From: Undibacterium sp.
Lineage (GTDB): Bacteria > Pseudomonadota > Gammaproteobacteria > Burkholderiales > Burkholderiaceae_D
Length of the DNA: 64,000 nucleotides
NCBI RefSeq assembly: GCF_030651495.1
Contig: NZ_JAUSFI010000101.1
Location: forward strand, 1 to 64,000
Direction of reading: 5' to 3'
Shown piece after piece: positions 63,156 through 64,000 of this stretch. A model generated the notes under the pieces. That model saw nothing but the letters and a program-made list of their open reading frames with translations. It searched no databases and was not told the origin of the DNA. The position numbers and the translations under genes were made by a program. Each line of letters begins with the position of its first letter. Position 1 is the stretch's first letter.

Positions 63156-64000
63156 TTAGTGCTGCGAGGTGGTGAACTGTTGTGCCAGCGACTGCAGCGG
63201 TGCCACGCTTGCGTCAGGTGATGAAATGCCATCAGGCAAGGTGACCCGCACCGGCTGGCTGGACTGATTGGCCTGATCGGCGCTCGACAGGACATTGTCG
63301 CTGACCTCTGGCGCGGCATTCCAGACCGGGTCGTCAATGCCTTCAAACACGGTCTTGAGCTGCCGGCCCCAGGTGCTGCGTATCATTTGAAAATACTGGT
63401 TCTTTTCGTCGATAGTGACGAAACGGGTGACAGCCAGGCTGTCGGCCTGATAGACCAGCAAATCGAGCGGCAAGCCGACCGAGATATTTGAGCGCAGGGT
63501 CGAATCCATCGAGATCAGGGCGCACTTTGCCGCTTCATCCAGACTCGTTACAGGGGTGACTACACGGTCAAGTATCGGCTTGCCGTATTTCGCTTCGCCG
63601 ATCTGGAAATAGGTGTTTTCGCTATGGGATTCGATGAAATTGCCGGCCGAATAAATCTGGAACAGGCGGCAGCGCTCGCCCTTGATTTGCCCGCCAAAAA
63701 TGATGCTGACGTTAAAATCGATACCAAACTCTGCCAGCGCCTGGGCATCGCGCTGGTGAATCGTCCGCACTGCATCACCCAGAATACGGGCCGCCTCATA
63801 CATGTTGCTGGCGGTCCAGATACTGCGGCCATCGGCATTCAGGTGCGTTGAGACCAGCTCACGGATGGATTGCGAGATGGACAGATTGCCGGCGGTCATC
63901 AAGACCATCATGCGATCGCCGGGATTTTCAAACACACTCATCTTGCGGAAAGTGCCGACCTGATCCACACCGGCATTGGTGCGCGAATCGGAGAGAAAAA
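63156..64000 (-). CDS. Anbu-type proteasome-related peptidase (5' end beyond window)
   Basis: The minus strand reads FLSDSRTNAGVDQVGTFRKM from the right edge, then MMVLMTAGNLSISQSIRELV and a long beta-rich Ntn-fold region to the stop at 63156 (at least 281 residues). SDSRTNAG-D-x-x-x-TFRKM is the recognisable opening of Anbu, the proteasome-like peptidase of proteobacteria; the catalytic N-terminal residue lies off the window. The Ser/Gln-rich C-terminal tail (about the last 45 residues) is an extension. Anbu genes are usually clustered with an alpha-E domain protein, an ATP-grasp gene and a transglutaminase-like gene. Confidence 0.85.
   Translation of the reverse strand, partial: FLSDSRTNAGVDQVGTFRKMSVFENPGDRMMVLMTAGNLSISQSIRELVSTHLNADGRSIWTASNMYEAARILGDAVRTIHQRDAQALAEFGIDFNVSIIFGGQIKGERCRLFQIYSAGNFIESHSENTYFQIGEAKYGKPILDRVVTPVTSLDEAAKCALISMDSTLRSNISVGLPLDLLVYQADSLAVTRFVTIDEKNQYFQMIRSTWGRQLKTVFEGIDDPVWNAAPEVSDNVLSSADQANQSSQPVRVTLPDGISSPDASVAPLQSLAQQFTTSQH

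Noticed and set aside
1-64000. tRNA, rRNA, CRISPR arrays, prophage or plasmid origin
   Set aside because: I looked for TTCGA-type T-loops with acceptor stems, regularly spaced direct repeats and phage or replication genes and saw none; a tRNA scan would be decisive.

Overview
The window looks like chromosome of a betaproteobacterium in the Burkholderiales, most likely an Oxalobacteraceae relative such as Undibacterium. This rests on gene content and protein style (sucCD next to a DUF2889 gene, recA-recX, a glucokinase fused to an RpiR/HexR regulator, a DctSR/TRAP C4-dicarboxylate system, an Anbu proteasome-like gene, MutL with an endonuclease-type motif) and is an inference, not a database result. 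Base composition is moderate throughout and nearly all genes are full length. The only clear IS gene is an IS4-type transposase fragment cut by the left edge.

Layout. 0.0-5.0 kb: transposase fragment, then sucD-sucC, a DUF2889 gene, recX and recA on the minus strand, with a candidate LexA box before recA and a terminator between recA and recX. 5.2-10.1 kb: transaldolase and selD (minus), divergent from a SenA-like (selenoneine synthase/EgtB-type) gene, then an RhlE-type helicase. 10.5-13.3 kb: molybdate uptake operon modA-TOBE protein-modB-modC. 13.3-19.3 kb: fabI, plsY, ybaK, a lipoprotein glycerophosphodiesterase, a Sel1-repeat protein, and the ogt-xerD pair preceded by an unexplained promoter-leader-terminator unit. 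19.7-25.4 kb: TRAP transporter dctPQM divergent from its two-component system dctSR. 25.4-31.5 kb: two divergent genes (TetR regulator and MBL-fold hydrolase) joined by a deletion that removed both 5' ends, then queG, the glucokinase-HexR fusion, a HexR-like operator and a second glucokinase. 31.5-43 kb: an alpha/beta hydrolase, a stand-alone Stealth phosphotransferase, a periplasmic binding protein coupled to a 1211-residue PAS/GGDEF/EAL protein, an outer-membrane barrel and a large lipoprotein. 44-52 kb: tsaE-amiC, a Cys-cluster protein, dedA, mutL, miaA and an MltD-like transglycosylase. 52-56.3 kb: tonB-exbB-exbD-exbD-TPR operon. 57.2-62.9 kb: a complete oligopeptide-type ABC importer. 63.2-64 kb: an Anbu gene running off the right edge.

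The least ordinary signals are: (i) the selD/senA-like pair without an adjacent senB, in which one expected iron-ligand His of the SenA-like protein is Tyr; (ii) a family of intergenic palindromes built on a CGCATA-YCCATGCGG half-site, at about 14.1, 26.6, 39.2, 43.6, 62.9 and 63.1 kb, two of them identical over 79 bp; (iii) a 102-bp MITE-like element at 52.1 kb with terminal inverted repeats and a possible target duplication; (iv) a strong sigma70-type promoter and intrinsic terminator enclosing a ~195-nt leader or small RNA before ogt-xerD; and (v) two unannotated small ORFs translationally coupled through GTGA to glk and to miaA.
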